Shown here: in pieces, positions 6,296 through 6,316 of the stretch | Position numbering within the stretch: the first letter of the stretch is position 1 | Layout: each line of letters opens with the position of its first letter | From: an uncultured Christensenellaceae bacterium | Lineage (GTDB): Bacteria > Bacillota > Clostridia > Christensenellales > Christensenellaceae | Direction: 5' to 3' | Assembly: GCA_934373295.1 (NCBI GenBank) | Contig: CAKROK010000081.1 | Coordinates: 1-6,316 of the forward strand | DNA length: 6,316 nucleotides | Translations under genes and position numbers: made by a program | Notes under the pieces: generated by a model | Databases searched by the model: none | What the model was told of the DNA's origin: nothing | The model's input: the letters and a program-made list of their open reading frames with translations, nothing else

Positions 6296-6316
6296 ACCTT
6301 ATTATAAACTCAAAGC

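Larger units (their letters stand above)
5294..6316. other. Structured intergenic region without a convincing protein gene
   Basis: This stretch of about 1 kb has no open frame with a recognisable protein family on either strand. It does contain many inverted repeats. There are two 12-base perfect palindromes (GCGGATATCCGC at 5387-5398 and GCTTTTAAAAGC at 5433-5444), an imperfect stem at 5632-5679, a GCAGCC/GGCTGC stem at 5711-5730, two tandem hairpin-bearing units at 5768-6033, a four-way element at 6095-6206 and a hairpin at 6266-6295. No tRNA or rRNA is seen. The part from 5294 to 5455 shows only the two palindromes. The density of repeats suggests an insertion-prone intergenic site. Confidence 0.7.

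Overview
The window looks like a bacterial chromosome segment from a Clostridia-type Firmicute. The reasons are the order of a site-2 protease before scpA, GerMN-domain lipoproteins (the GerM type), AGGAGG-like ribosome binding sites 7-9 bases before starts, and two TTG starts. GC content is moderate, near one half by eye. Isoleucine is written mostly as ATA. No species can be named from the sequence alone.

Positions 1-5204 hold one tightly packed minus-strand operon, read from right to left. A TTGAGT-17-TATACT promoter (5265-5293) leads into a membrane sensor histidine kinase (5204-3765). A single-GerMN lipoprotein follows (3768-2821), overlapping the kinase by TTGA. Next come a larger GerM-like lipoprotein with two GerMN regions (2817-1405), an M50 (YwhC-type) intramembrane metalloprotease (1388-735), and scpA, the kleisin of the SMC condensin (733 to beyond position 1). 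The largest intergenic gap is 16 bases, so all five are probably co-transcribed, with scpB expected beyond the left edge. A kinase next to an exported GerMN lipoprotein recalls actinobacterial mtrB-lpqB, where the lipoprotein touches the kinase sensor. No response regulator lies in the window.

Positions 5205-6316 (about 1.1 kb) contain no convincing protein gene but are rich in DNA/RNA structure. From left to right they hold the operon promoter and leader, two short 12-base palindromes, and a region (about 5456-5742) with an imperfect inverted repeat and a weak small reading frame, possibly the decayed start of a REP-associated Y1 transposase. Beyond these are two tandem related units of about 120 bases (start-to-start 143), each with the same 13-14 bp hairpin, and a compact 112-base four-way (cloverleaf) inverted-repeat element at 6095-6206. 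A perfect 11-bp hairpin lies at 6266-6295.

The genes suggest envelope sensing and remodelling (kinase, two lipoproteins, membrane protease) joined to chromosome condensation. The most unusual content is the structured repeat island upstream of the operon.
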